A stretch of 64,000 nucleotides of DNA from Ifrita kowaldi (taxonomy: Eukaryota; Chordata; Aves; Passeriformes; Cinclosomatidae), in the NCBI GenBank assembly GCA_013398055.1, contig VZRS01005636.1, positions 477,754 to 541,753 on the forward strand, given 5' to 3'. Within the stretch, counting starts at the first letter, position 1. The number at the start of each line of letters is the position of its first letter. Below are positions 12,949-24,700 of the stretch, in pieces. The notes under the pieces were generated by a model. The model was given only the letters and a program-made list of their open reading frames with translations, had not been told where the DNA came from and ran no database searches. The position numbers and the translations under genes are program-made.

Positions 12949-14400
12949 GATGATTGTTCTGTTTCAGGTGATTGTTTTGTTTAATCTATCTGGTTGTTGC
13001 CAGATGTTGATGGCAGAAATGAACAAAAGTTCTGCTCTTTGGAAATATTAATTCCTAACAAAAAGAAATGCCCACGATTAAGAAATAGTATAAAACCTGC
13101 TTTAAAATCTCATTGGTTTGGCCTTTGCTATAGATTTTTCCCCCTCAAATCTATTCACCGTGTTTCGATTTGGGGTACTTAGCATGATAGGAAGGGAAAG
13201 CTTATATGACTGATTTTTGAGGGTAAGATTTATCCCTACCCTGTTTGGAAAAGAATTGCATCCCACATATATTTTTTGTTTTGATTTGATGTCAATATAC
13301 ATTTCCTTCTGATTTGAACACCTTGAAATTACTGCTTATTATTTCTACTGCTACCTCCACCATTTTACAGACTTATTTACTTATCTCTTCTTATTGCATC
13401 CTTTTAGTGCCAATTGCACAAAATATGATCCATATGTGGATTAAGGTTCACATTTGTAAGCTATGTAAACACTGTCAAGCCTTATGAGTTTAAACAGCAG
13501 AGTTTACTTCTACTAAGAAGTATCCTTAAGTCCATTATAAACAACACAGATGTAGAATGATAGCGATTTGTGCAGATAAAATTTTAAAAAATCTTAACAA
13601 TATTATTTCAAAGTGCAATTGATGGAAGGTACAGAAATAGGGACACAGTTTTTTGGCTTTGGGATGCGAAATAAATTTTGAAAAAGAGTAACGCTTAAGC
13701 CTATAAGGAGGCTTTAAAGCTGCAGAAGATGTTGAGTGGAATTAGGCCGATTCAAGTCGTGCAGTTTCACATTGAGCACAGCTATTTCCTTAGAAGTGTG
13801 CTGCACAGTGTGTCAGGACCTGGAAATATGTTGCCTGTGTAATGTCAGGACCTGACTCAATCAGCAGTTTATCTTTTGGCCAAGAACAGCAGGATCAAAA
13901 CATCAGGGTAGTGTGCCCTGGCACCTTTAGGCTGTTTCAAAGCAAGCTGCTATTGAATAAGTTAAATCTCCTGTGCCCTTCTTTCTCCTGGCCACAGAGC
14001 ACAGCCTGACATGGCAGCTCCACGGGATCTGGGTGCATCCACCTCCGCCTATCTCTTTAATACCATGGAAGGATGCAGTGGGAGAATCAGCACAATTTGT
14101 CCCCATCTTGTATTAAGCTGTCAGGGGATATCTAAATCACTTCCTTTTCTGTCACTTCATCCCTTGACTACATCCTTCAAGACACAACACCATTCAGCGA
14201 GAACCACCAGAAATACCCTCTAAAATGATATGTAAATCCGGCAATTCATCATGCTCTGTGTAGTACAGGTTTAATTCTTCCTGCTAGGCCTCAATCTGCT
14301 GAAACATTACTCTGATATACAGTACAAAAGCAGTAACAAAGATGTTCATATCAGCCCATTGTGAGCTGGTGGCAGGGAGAGAAATCAATGAAGCCATGGG
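12949..14400. other. Unique sequence; one short spaced duplication
   Basis: No gene is seen. The 12-mer tgtcaggacctg occurs at 13811-13822 and again at 13843-13854. Otherwise this is AT-rich non-coding sequence. Confidence 0.55.
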
Positions 14401-14700
14401 GACAATGGCTGGGGTTTAAACAGGCTGCAGAAATTTGCTAAGGCACGGACAAAAGCCCAGGCGCTGAAAAGCGGGCTGCCCAGGAATTCCTCAGGCTCCA
14501 TTATACCGCCAAACAATCCTCACTCAGAGAGTGGATTTGCATCTCTAATAGGGTTCAGGGTCTGTTTGTGAAGGGCTTTCGCTGGGGCTGACCCCATCTC
14601 TCAAGATCACATTGATACCCGGCGCCTCGCCCTGCCCCGGCCCGCTCCGGGCAGGGCAGTATCATGGGAAAATGCACCCGCTTAAAAGGAAGCGGAGGAA
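14401..14700. promoter_or_regulatory. Candidate CpG-richer regulatory or conserved non-coding element
   Basis: This segment has clearly more GC and CpG than its surroundings (gcgctgaaaagcggg, accgcc, tttcgctgg, cccggcgcctcgcc). It holds a perfect octamer motif, atttgcat, at 14535-14542 (POU-factor type site) and a GC-rich inverted repeat at 14613-14664. No TATA box, open frame or transcript evidence can be seen. The regulatory role is an inference from composition and motifs. Confidence 0.3.
14613..14664. repeat. GC-rich inverted repeat (hairpin)
   Basis: The arm gccctgccccgg (14629-14640) faces ccgggcagggc (14647-14657) across a 6-base loop, cccgct. This gives an 11-pair stem with one bulged C. 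Outside it, tgatac (14613-14618) pairs with gtatca (14659-14664) across a lopsided internal loop of 10 bases against 1. The structure is conspicuous in otherwise AT-rich DNA. Confidence 0.8.
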
Positions 14701-15879
14701 GGCAAAAAAAATTAAAGGCTTGAGGCAGTTTTGGTGGTACTTAGCAGGGAAAATTACTTTGGCAAATAATAGAACCTACTGCTGGTAATTACTGCTAACA
14801 AGCTTCCCCCAACCCAAATGTGACACTTGGACTGATGTGAGAAAAGCTGATATAGGCCAAGCTTATTAAGCCTGAAAGAAAGGAGGCTCTTCCCTATGAA
14901 AATACAGCACTTGGAACCTGCAAATCCTGTAATCTAGTGTTACCAATTATCCATTAAAATAGAAAATAGAGCTGTAATATTTTAGGTCCTTTCTAGTGTA
15001 TGTAGTGCCAGATGCTCTAATCTGAAGTGATTTTAAATGGAAAAATATTTTGTGTCATTCATGTGCTCCTGTTTAAACCCAGCTTGGCTTTACTTACTCC
15101 ATCTTCTTCTGGAGATAAGCGACAATCTGCCTTTTAATACTGCCATGGTAATTTTATTGTTCTACGTTTTCTGAAAACACAACTGCCTTTACTCTTCGAA
15201 AAAATACTTTGAGTCAATTGAAACCCTGTTCAAACCTTCCTGGGTGTAGGTTCCAGATGTGGATCTCCCTGTTCTCTTCAAGTGCATTGCTTTGTTTACA
15301 TAAATTAATTTCTCTTGCAAAAATAAAATTAAAAAAAATTAGAACCACACAAATATCCTCTGCAATTTTTCTAGAGTATTGAAAATAATTTTCCCAAATT
15401 CAAGGGAAGTGTTTCCACATTGGCTGTGTACTTCAAGAAGATCATCTAGAAGTAAGACTTAATTTCTACTTAACCTCAGTATCCCTCATTTCTTAACAGC
15501 AGTGAGTTATAAGTACTGTTCCCCCTGCTCTAGGTACAAGCATCTTTGCACTAAGGTCAGCTCATCTGCATTATGCCTGTTTTTTCTAGAGGTCCCCTTC
15601 TACTGTGGCACTTGCACTGAGTGAGGTTCAGTTAATTTCAGCACCAGTTAAAAAAAATACAGTAGTAAAGGAGGTGATGTATGACATGCAAGGCAAGACT
15701 ACGAGGAACAAGTTACGGATTGCCACAAGGGAAATTCCAGCTGAAAAAAAAAAGGAGAAAATTCTTTGCTATGAGCAAGGTGAAGCCCTGAAACAAACTC
15801 AAAGAAGCTGAACCATCTCCATCCTTGTACAATTCAGTATCTTTGTTACACTGTACACTGATCTTCCTAACCTAACTTT
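14701..15879. other. Unique sequence, nothing recognised
   Basis: AT-rich DNA with no supported coding region. A frame near 15605-15811 gives a lysine-rich translation without motifs, and I treat it as chance. Confidence 0.5.
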
Positions 15880-15962
15880 GAAGTTGGTTCTGCTTGAGCA
15901 GGAGGTGGGATGTTGGAGTCCTCCAGAGGTCCTTTCCAGCCTAATGTTTCTGTATGCCTATG
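15880..15962 (+). mobile_element. CR1 LINE, short 3'-end fragment
   Basis: The plus strand reads gttggttctgcttgagcagg, then gtgggatgttggagtcctcc, then agaggtcctttccagcc, ending in tttctgtatg. This follows the CR1 3' end (TGGCCCTGCTCTGAGCAGGGGGTTGGACTAGATGATCTCCAGAGGTCCCTTCCAACC plus a degenerate ATTCTGTG repeat) in order. Only about 80 bases survive, so the copy is strongly 5'-truncated and non-coding. Confidence 0.85.
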
Positions 15963-17207
15963 AGGTTTATCTTTGTAATTTGCTCATTATTCCCATCTTC
16001 CCTCGTGTTCTGACAATTTCTGATCAAAGAGGTGACATCTTTGAATACCCGCTACAACTTTGGGTAGCACAAAACAGAATCAATAACTGAGAACTCCCAG
16101 TGTGAAAATTCACAACTACAACTTGCCCAGAACAACCTTTAGTGTGCACTGAATAAAGTATCTTGTTGCTACAAAAAAAAATAGCGATTGGCTTCAGAAT
16201 GGGTGTGTTTGTTTGCTGGTTTGTTTTTTAAGAAGATTATTTGTAGTCTGTCATTTGTAGGCTTGAATTTCAGAAACTTTGAGACTGCAGCATCATAGGC
16301 TTTTACCTACAGACTCTTTCTGGACTGAAGTGAGCAAGCTGAATCTTTAGGAATTTTTTTGTTTTGCTACAAAACCATATGGAAACTTTCAGTCCATGTA
16401 GTCTTTATGAATTTGTGAAGCTGCACTCACTTCATCAGCGGGCACCCTGGATGAATTCAGGCACACTGGTGCATCTTTACAAAGTCTGACATTGATTTGG
16501 GAAAGAAAATTGTAGATTGCAGGATCTTTGCTTAAATAAAAAGGCAAATTATCCTCTGTTAGAGGATTGCAACAAAATAATGGGTGTCTGAATTATTAGC
16601 ATGCAGAATAAATAGAGTATTTGTATTTATATAGAATTTGGGTAGGTTTCTAAATCTTACAGTACATATAGCAACATTAACTGTTATTTTGTAGAATGTT
16701 TTCTTTTAAGGATTAGATTTGCAGATCTGCTCTTTTCCTTTGTGTTTGGGGAAGCTATTATATCTACAAGATGGAATCTCATTACTGTGTATAATTGTAA
16801 TTATGTAAATCAGGTTATTTCTGCCTGTCTTATGTTTAAAAAGCCAAAGGAAATTGTCGATGATATAGTTAGTGTGATACATTCAAAGTGACTGCGAATA
16901 CAGCTGCTAAACTTTTCCATAGCATTTCTAAAACCCTCCTTTTTCTAAAAGGGTGACTAAAGCTCATCCTGACCAGCTGCTATTTTTGAATTTATTCACC
17001 TCGAACTTTAGGAGAAGAGGAATCGGTTTTGTCATCTAATTAAATTTAAATTTAAAGTCTGTAAATTTAGTCTGTAAATTCAGTTGCTTCCGTGAGGAAA
17101 TTTCATTCCAGCTGAGTTATGTCACCTGGGTACAGACGTTAAATTGGTTTCCAATAATGCCTTGATCTCCCTGTACTTTGTGAAGTGGAGTCGGCATCGT
17201 TGTTTGC
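15963..17207. other. Unique sequence with a 13-bp period duplication
   Basis: No gene is seen. The 12-mer agtctgtaaatt occurs at 17056-17067 and 17069-17080, next to an AT-palindromic taattaaatttaaatttaaa. The remainder is AT-rich non-coding DNA. Confidence 0.5.
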
Positions 17208-17335
17208 TTATGCAGATGAGGAGCCAGATGCACAGGGAGGAGAATTCACTTCTCAAGGTCATTTGAATGAAGCTGTGGTTGGGTTTGGGTATAAACTCCT
17301 ATCTTTTAACTCTTAGCTCAGTATCCATCCCTCCA
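17208..17335 (-). repeat. MIR-like SINE remnant, antisense
   Basis: The plus strand carries, in order, cagatgaggagcc, gatgcacagggaggag, cacttctcaaggtca, agctgtggttggg, gtataaactcctatct and taactcttagctcagta. This is the order of the antisense MIR core: cagatgaggaaactgaggcacagagaggtt, acttgcccaaggtcac, gctgggaatagaacccaggagtcctgactcc, ctaaccactagac. The copy is heavily diverged but nearly continuous over the core and tRNA-related half. Confidence 0.72.
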
Positions 17336-17724
17336 TTCATATTGCTATTTTATTTGTGTCCCTGGCCAAGAAGTTAACAAGGTTCTTGTACTTTCTCCTG
17401 TGGCCCTACACCCACAAAATTGTTTTCCTTAGCATTTCACATGGAAAAAAAAAAATCAAGTTTACTTGAACTAAAGCAACATTTTCCTGGTGCTAATTGA
17501 AGGGGGAAGTAATATGACTGCAGCTTCTATTTGGTACAGCAGTTATCCTTACTGATGTCTCAAGTCCACAGAATGCCTTTGTGTTCACTGTGGGCAGGTG
17601 CAGCATACTCAGGGAGAGTCTGACAGTAGTATTTATGCTCTGAGTTGACTTTGCACTGAGCTAGCCCTGGGAAAAATCACACATTTTTTAAAAAAACCTT
17701 TCTTTCATATCCTACTAGAGCATA

Positions 17725-18083
17725 TATTGTGATTCATTCTATGCAGATCCCTTTTCAGAGCCTCCCTACCCTCACATAAATCAATACTCCCACCCAACTT
17801 GGTGTCACCTGTGACCTTACTGAGGACACACTCGATTCCCTCACCCAAATCATCAATACTAAACAGGACTGGCCCCAATCCTCTGAGCCCTGAGGAACTC
17901 CAGCAGTGACCACCTGCCAACCATGTTTGGTTCCACTTACCACCACTCTCTGGGCCTGGCCATCCAGCACAATGCGCACCTGTCCAAGCCACGAGCAGCC
18001 GGTTTCCCTAGGAGAACATAAAAAACACGTCAAAAGAGTTCCTGAAGTCTATCTAGGGAGTATTCCTGGCCATTCCCTCTTTC
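17725..18083 (-). pseudogene. CR1 LINE ORF2 reverse-transcriptase fragment
   Basis: On the minus strand this encodes a broken piece of CR1 ORF2. In one frame it reads KLAA-like, then WLGQ, DGQAQRVVVSG and VTAGVPQGS, the RT 'GVPQGS' motif. After a frameshift near 17880 a second frame continues GPVLFSIDDLGEGIE, then LSKVTGDTKLGG, then EGREALKRDL. The catalytic F/YADD of the palm domain has decayed to VTGD, so this copy could not act as a polymerase. Higher coordinates (to about 18083) correspond to the preceding SKAFDxVSHxxLLEKL part at DNA level. CR1 RT normally copies LINE RNA into the genome at the target site; here it is a fossil. Both ends are truncated and the 3' UTR is absent. Confidence 0.88.
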
Positions 18084-18760
18084 GTTTTCTCCATGCAAAA
18101 GTTAATTTGCCGCGGCGCGCAGAGGTGGCCAAGTGCCGCGACATTCCCAAAAGCGTCCCCAACTGGAGGGAGCCACTTTGGTACTGAGGCCAAATGAAAG
18201 CACAGGCACATACCCAAAGTGGTACAGCCACTCACTCACCCACAAGGCGGTGATTTGTGGAAAAGAGGCGATAAGTGTCTTTTGTATGGGGTTCCAGCAA
18301 TGAGGGCTTACCCCACACATGAAACATCCAGAAACAAAAAACAAAATGGAGGATGAGGGCCCATACTTATATAGGGGGCTGGTGGGGTGGGGAAATGCCA
18401 GAGCCAATGGCCTGAAGGCAAGGAGGTGGAGTAAGGGTAGAACAAAGGTACAACAACCAACGGGGAAGTAGGAGGGGTGGGCAGGAGAGCAGAAACCAAT
18501 GGGAGAACCAGGAGATAAGGATTTTCTAGATGGGGACCAAACAAGGTATAAAGGAATGGGGGCCAATGGGCCAATCTAGAATGCAAAAACAGCATACATC
18601 AACGAAATAAAGCAATGTATTGTTGGAAGGCTCCTTGTACTCATCACAACTTAGGTGGCAGTCCAGGACTTAAGGGCTGTCCCACCAGCAGACCTGCTTT
18701 GTCCCCGGGCTAACTGGCCCACTGGTCCTGACCAGTGCAGTCTCACACACTGCAACACTA
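18084..18760 (+). mobile_element. Candidate LTR-like segment with promoter and polyadenylation signals
   Basis: This block differs from its surroundings: it is GC-richer, with a CpG cluster at 18108-18140 and the repeated heptamer tgccgcg. It has several CCAAT boxes (18404, 18496, 18563, 18571), a TATA-type cttatatagg at 18366, a clear ggtataaagg at 18545-18554 and AATAAA at 18606-18611, about 60 bases downstream. A U3-R-U5 order of this kind is what an endogenous retrovirus LTR shows. It abuts the CR1 fragment on the left, as if inserted in or beside it. I could not fix the TG...CA termini, target-site duplication or family. No gag/pol coding sequence is seen. It could instead be a cellular promoter or unrelated GC-rich DNA. 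Confidence 0.45.
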
Positions 18761-21700
18761 ATTAATCTTCTTTCCACCCTTATACCCTAATGTGCACGTT
18801 TACAATGGTTGGTCACTAGTTGAATACATGAATTTTCATTTTTTGATGAAGCATTTAGAGTTGTCCAGGGCAACATAAATTTGAGTGGCCAAGAAACAAT
18901 GTAGAGCTGCCTGGCAACAACAATTGGTATTTATTTCTGGGGTGGAGGTAGTTAGTTAACCTTCGTTCTAACACAGAGATATTTCTGCCACAGATATGTG
19001 TATTATTCAGGTGTCCCTTAAATTAATTCAGTGAAGCCTCATGTATTCTTAGGAACAAGCTAAGGGTGAAAGAATTATCTCATGGAGCTTTCCCCACATG
19101 AGCTCCTTGAAGTAAAAATTCTGCTCAAATATTATGCTAGCTAATGGTTTTGGTTTTTGTGGGTTTGGCTTTATTTTTTGTTGAAGGTGTCAAGCTCTGG
19201 AGTTAGCCAGTGGAGTAACCATTTCCTATTCTAGGAGGATTGACCAGTGTAACATGGCCAAAGAGAGAGTGAAGCACAAACCTGGTGAGTAGCTGCTGGT
19301 TAGGGCCCATGTTCTGAGTGACGGCTTGGATTTAACTTGTCTGGTGGACATTGAAGTCTGAGATGGGGGCTTTTCTGAGAAGTCTGAACTTCTGTTAAAG
19401 TGAGAGTGTCTTGTTTTCATCCTTTCCTTCACAGTGCTTTTATTCTTCAGTGTGTTAACTGTGCTTGGATTTTCTTGTCTGTACCAAGGCTTTTTCATAA
19501 TCATGGTATGAACACCAACTGGTGATGGCTCCTAGAGGTACAGCTAAAAATTTTGTTCTCATAAATGGAAACAAATTTATAATGATTTACTTTAATCATT
19601 CCTGGCTATGAAGCATGCTGATCTTGTCAGTGAAGAAGAAACCTAAAAGGTGTGCATTATAGGGTTGGGGGAAGGTGGGTTCATAAACTTTGTGATGGAG
19701 CTGGTTTACACCAAATGATCTAATTATCCATCGGTGAAGTTACCTGCAGAGTTAGTCTTCAGCAAAACTATAGTTTTGGTGACAGAGAAGGAAAATGAAT
19801 GTTTTGATGGAGTATTATTAGTATTTATTGTATATTAGTATTTAGTGTACTATGTGACTAATGAATACTGTCCCTAACTGGTGCCTATGACTTATAGATT
19901 CATAAGTGAGTTATAGAATTTGAAGACTTAAAGCAACAGGAAGGAAACTGCCTTCTGAAGGTGAGATCTCTCACATCTGTGTCTTTCTCTTGTTTTTATT
20001 AAGTTGCTGTGAAAGATTGCAAACACCAAACTAGAGAAAGCATGCTTTGGGTGCTGTGATTGATGGCCCACCGTGAAAAGGAGCCCTGTGAAACTGCTGA
20101 ATTAAGGATAACTCTGTGCTCTTTCTCTTCAACTTGGAAAATATTGAAATGACTGAGCTTGAACAGCTCCTGTGTTTCTGAATTTGACTCAGTCCTTGAG
20201 CTTGCAGTCTCTTTGCAGATTCTGAATTCACAGCATACTTGATGCTAATTATATTAGCTCAGGCATACACCGGAGTGCTGCCCGCAGTCACTGTAACTCT
20301 GGCAAGGAGAGAGTTTCATCAGAAAAGGCATGTTTGGGTTTCGGTTAGTTGTGTGTAAAAATTATTTTGACAGGAGGCTGAATACAGCAGGTAAAACTAT
20401 TTTTGAGAGGTTTTTTGCCTAACTGGCAATCCTGTGATGTTGAGTATTGCCAGTTTCAAAGGGGGTTCTCCTCTCCTCTGGCATCTATGGCACAATGCAT
20501 TCCCAGTTAAGTCACCCTGAGCCCACACTTCTTCTGCCTTGTTGCCCAGATTGGTTCTGTGTCAGCAAAACAACAAGCAGCCATCAGCTGAGGAGAGCTG
20601 TGGGGACACGAGGGATTCCAGCTCTCAGCCAATGTCTCTGACAACAACCTGGAACTCAATGTGTAACCCTGCTTTAGCAGCCCTGGGCTTTTTTGCATTT
20701 GTAGGTGTAAACAATAAAACCTTCAGCTAAGCAGACTTCTAGAGCTGTTTTTCTGGTCTTGGTGAGGTAAAAGCTCAGTTATTAGTTGCTGACCCTAAGT
20801 GCCTGTTGTTAAAACTTGAGCAGGGGCAGGCTATGTAATTTCTAAAGTAGTTTTCTGGCTAAGAATTGTTTAGGAATAGAAGTTTTGATCTTCAGGGTTC
20901 ATAACGACAATGGGCTTGTCTTGGCTACCAAAAAGACTTATGTTGTTAGATAGAATCAGGACAGGTAACGTTGTGCAGAGGGAATGAAAAGAACATTTCC
21001 TTTTGCGCTCATCATCTCTACTGATGCCTGGAGATATCATTATCAGTAATCAATACTGGGGTTTGACCACTTCAAGGAATATATTGTTGGGATGGGTAAT
21101 ATTGAGTAGATGACAGGTTACTACTCCATGACATGCTCTTAGTCCACCTCCTGGATTCCTCTTACTCCAGCTCTTGTCCCTTTGCCCTTTTTAGTTCATC
21201 TTGTCAGAAATGAGAAATGGCTGCACTTGGTTTAGTTTGTGGCAAACAAGAAAGGCAGTCTACATCTGAACTTGAATTTTAGGTCATAATAACATTTCTT
21301 CACTTTGAGGATTTTCTGTTTTATGCACTGGACACCTTTGTTGAAGGGAATAAAGGGAGAGGGCTTCACACCAAGAAGGCACTGATATCATTGGAGAACA
21401 ATGCTCTCTACAAACCACATATTGTACAGGCAGGCACAAAATGAGCTTTCATGCAGGGTTCTGTCAGTGTCACTCAGCCCTGCCTGAATGGACAGAGCTC
21501 TTGTGATTTATCTTCCATTCATCAGTCAATACCCAGCACTTTTTCAGCAGAGATGGATAAGATCTCTTGCTAAATATACTGCTGCTGCCTGCTGAGCATT
21601 GTTGAGCCTGAGAACCGAACGGGAAGGCGAAGCTTAATGTATCTCACACACGGAGCTGCAGGTTAGGAAAGTTACAGGGGGTTTCTGAGCAGGTTAGAAA

Positions 21701-24700
21701 AGCACCTGATTAATTTTGGATTCTGCAGGTGGGGGAATATGACTATCCTATTCTGTTTGTATTATGTATTTGTGTTTTAGCTGGTGTCTGTGTAAGAAGG
21801 CTGTTATCTAGGCTTCAAAACTGCTCTGATTTCCTAAACCCTTCCAAAGCTGCTGTATTTGCAGGACATTCGACCTACACAGGGTAGCAGACTATATTTT
21901 CATCTTTCAAGATACTAAGATATTTTAAAATGTTTTATGTAGTTTATACGTAAACAGAAACAGACTGATGTACTTTATAGCAGAGCCCATTCCCACAGCA
22001 CAGGGATGCTCAGCAAACCACTCAGGCCTCACTCCTTCACATCACCTGGCTTCTGAAATACAGCATCCTGTGCTTTTTAAACTCAATCCACAAAACAAAG
22101 GCCTCCACCTTTTCAGAGCAACCAATTTATCTCACATACTTGTGGCCCCTGGAGTGCAATATAGGGGAAGTGGAAATACCTGTGGGCAGAAACTTTTCTC
22201 TCTCCTTTTAAAGGAGGATCTACACTCATATTTTTGGGGTGACAGTAGGATTATGATCAAACCAAGAATGTTCTGAGGAAAACAAATGACTTTTTAGATG
22301 TATGGCAGGGCATGCAAATGGAAACCTAAGTGTCAGAGGGTTGAAGCAAATGCACAAAAAGTACTTTCTAGCTCAACTCTGGTGCCTCTTATTTGCATCT
22401 TGAGCGAAAGCAACTCTTTTAATTATTTAAATCGAGGGAATAATCTTTCTGTGGAGGAAAATAGAAGCTGAGTTTGAAAAAATAAGGAATTTAATAGGTA
22501 TATCCTCTGTTGAGGGCCTTGATAGCCTCAGGACGCTGTGAATGGTGAGAAGGGAAAGAAGCATCCCTACAGAAACTTTACTTTGACCTGATTGTCAGTG
22601 CCCCTGAAAGGTCATCTTTCCCAAACAAGCTAGGATTTTATTCCTTAATTGTGTGCCTAAGTAGATTCTGCTGTTCATAAATAATGCCAACATTCAAGCA
22701 CTGCCCCACCACCAAAAACTGTGGACAGAAGCTGGTGAATTTAGAGCTGGCTGCTTGTTCCACATCAGTTAATATATGTAAGAACAAAAGCCCATGCAGA
22801 AGAAACCCCCAGTCAGGGTGGGTAAGGAGATCAAGCTCTGCTCTGGGTGAACCTCTTCCTTGCCTTTTTTTTTCATTTCCAGGAAACTTGACAACAGTGT
22901 CAGCAGTCTGCTAAGAATTTCAAGCTAGTCAGTAGAATGTGCTTTGAACACAACTTTTTAAGGTACATAAATGATCTGAGAATCTCAGATTCATGGGCTA
23001 TAGGTATTTATTGCCAATTTTAAGAGTTCATTTCCAGCATTTTATCACAGGACATAGGACACTGAAGTCACTCTAATAACCTCTGGAAAGGAAAAGAAGG
23101 GAGAAAGGTTTAAAAAATTTCTGCTGACAGTAATGTCTGTTTCAGATACTTAAATATAATGATGCCAGTAGGTGCTGCTTTAATATTGCTAGCTATAGTC
23201 ATTTGGGAAGATGTTCTTTTGTTTCAGGAAGATCATAAGTATGGTGACATGTGATATATTTAGTGCAAATGAGTACTTAAAGAAGCAGCTGTTAAAAGAT
23301 TAAACAGTCACATAAAAACTTCTTAGGGTTTTATAGAAATTAAAGCTGTCTCCAGGTAATCTAATTTTATATGCACTTCTTGTTCAATTTTTTTTTGATT
23401 TTTTTTTTCCCTTGGAAAATCAGCCAGAAATGTTTAATGGTAAAAAAGAGGTTTCTTGCCAGAATAGTAAGATTTTCTGCTTCAAGTCTTTTCTTGTCAC
23501 TGACTAGGTGGAAGACAGTCAAAACAACGCATTCTGTTTGGTCTTTCTCCTGGACTTAGGGTAGATTGTAATCTCTTCATCAGCTTTTATGTGGAGAAAA
23601 GGGAGGGCTCAGATAAGACAGGGCCACTGGAAGGATTTTTTTAAATAGATGCTTTTGTCTAAGCTGTGTTGTTGAGAAATGTCATGTGTAATAATCTTCT
23701 GCTTCAGCCAACCTAACTTCAGAGAGCCTGTCTGATGAGGAGTTAAATAGCCTGAGTTTTGTAAATCTGAACATCTCGGGGTGAACTTCCAGTACCGTCC
23801 TCCCAGACATAAATTCCCCAAGTCTTTCTGAATTTCTACCATTTTTCAGGGCCTCCAGAGCATGGGGCTTTCCAGGTGGGCAGGAGGGACTTCTCAGTGC
23901 TTTCAGGGTTCACTGATTATTCATATTCACCATCTTGAGGGTAAATTTCATTTGAAAAATTAAGAATTTTGATTCCGTGTGGAAAGCGAACAATATTTAT
24001 TAGTTAGGCATATCACAGTGACCAAATGGAATTTTTAAGTTCTTGGATGTGTTTCAATATTTTGTTTTGCACTGGCGAGCCACCTATTTCTAAACCAACA
24101 AAACAGAACAGCAACAACAAAAAAGAGGATGTATATTTTTAGCTGCTTCCTCAAGGGATAACACCTGTGTAAATCTGCATGGGACATTTCAGTGGAACTG
24201 GGACTATCACCTACATCCCCTCCTGTGCAGGGCACTTTAGTGGACAGCTGACTTTCATGGGCTTAAAATTTGAATCTAAAAGGTGCTTGTACATTACATA
24301 TTTGTGCTTTTCCTTCATGGATGCAGCAAAGGGGTTCTGGCTGTTTTGTGATTGTGGGTTTGGGGTTTTTTTTCCACTCTGGATTATCCATCTGCTTAAT
24401 TGGATGAAGGTTGTGCATGTTGTTTCAGTGAGTTAATTTCTGGAGCATTAATTATTTGATAAGCTCTAATGAGGATTTAGGCTTGAAGACTCCCATAAAT
24501 TTGAATATTAAAAGTTTAATAAAATAAATCCAAAAAGTTAGCTTTTCTTTTTTTTTGACAGCTTTGGCAAGAAGGTGGGTAATTAAGAGGAAAGCACTCC
24601 ACGCCATTTGCATGAGAATAGAGTAGACAGAAAGAAGGATGACATATTTGTCCTCTGCCTTCAGAAATTAAAATCTCAGGGAAGGGAGACTGCATGGCTA

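Noticed and set aside
18102..18566. 154-codon minus-strand open frame
   Set aside because: It is antisense to the LTR-like block; the Pro/Ser/Leu-rich translation follows from GC-rich promoter-like DNA.
19235..19284. Splice-bounded 50-bp open segment
   Set aside because: Short, with only one open frame and a modest pyrimidine tract; the opposite strand is also open, so there is no coding preference.
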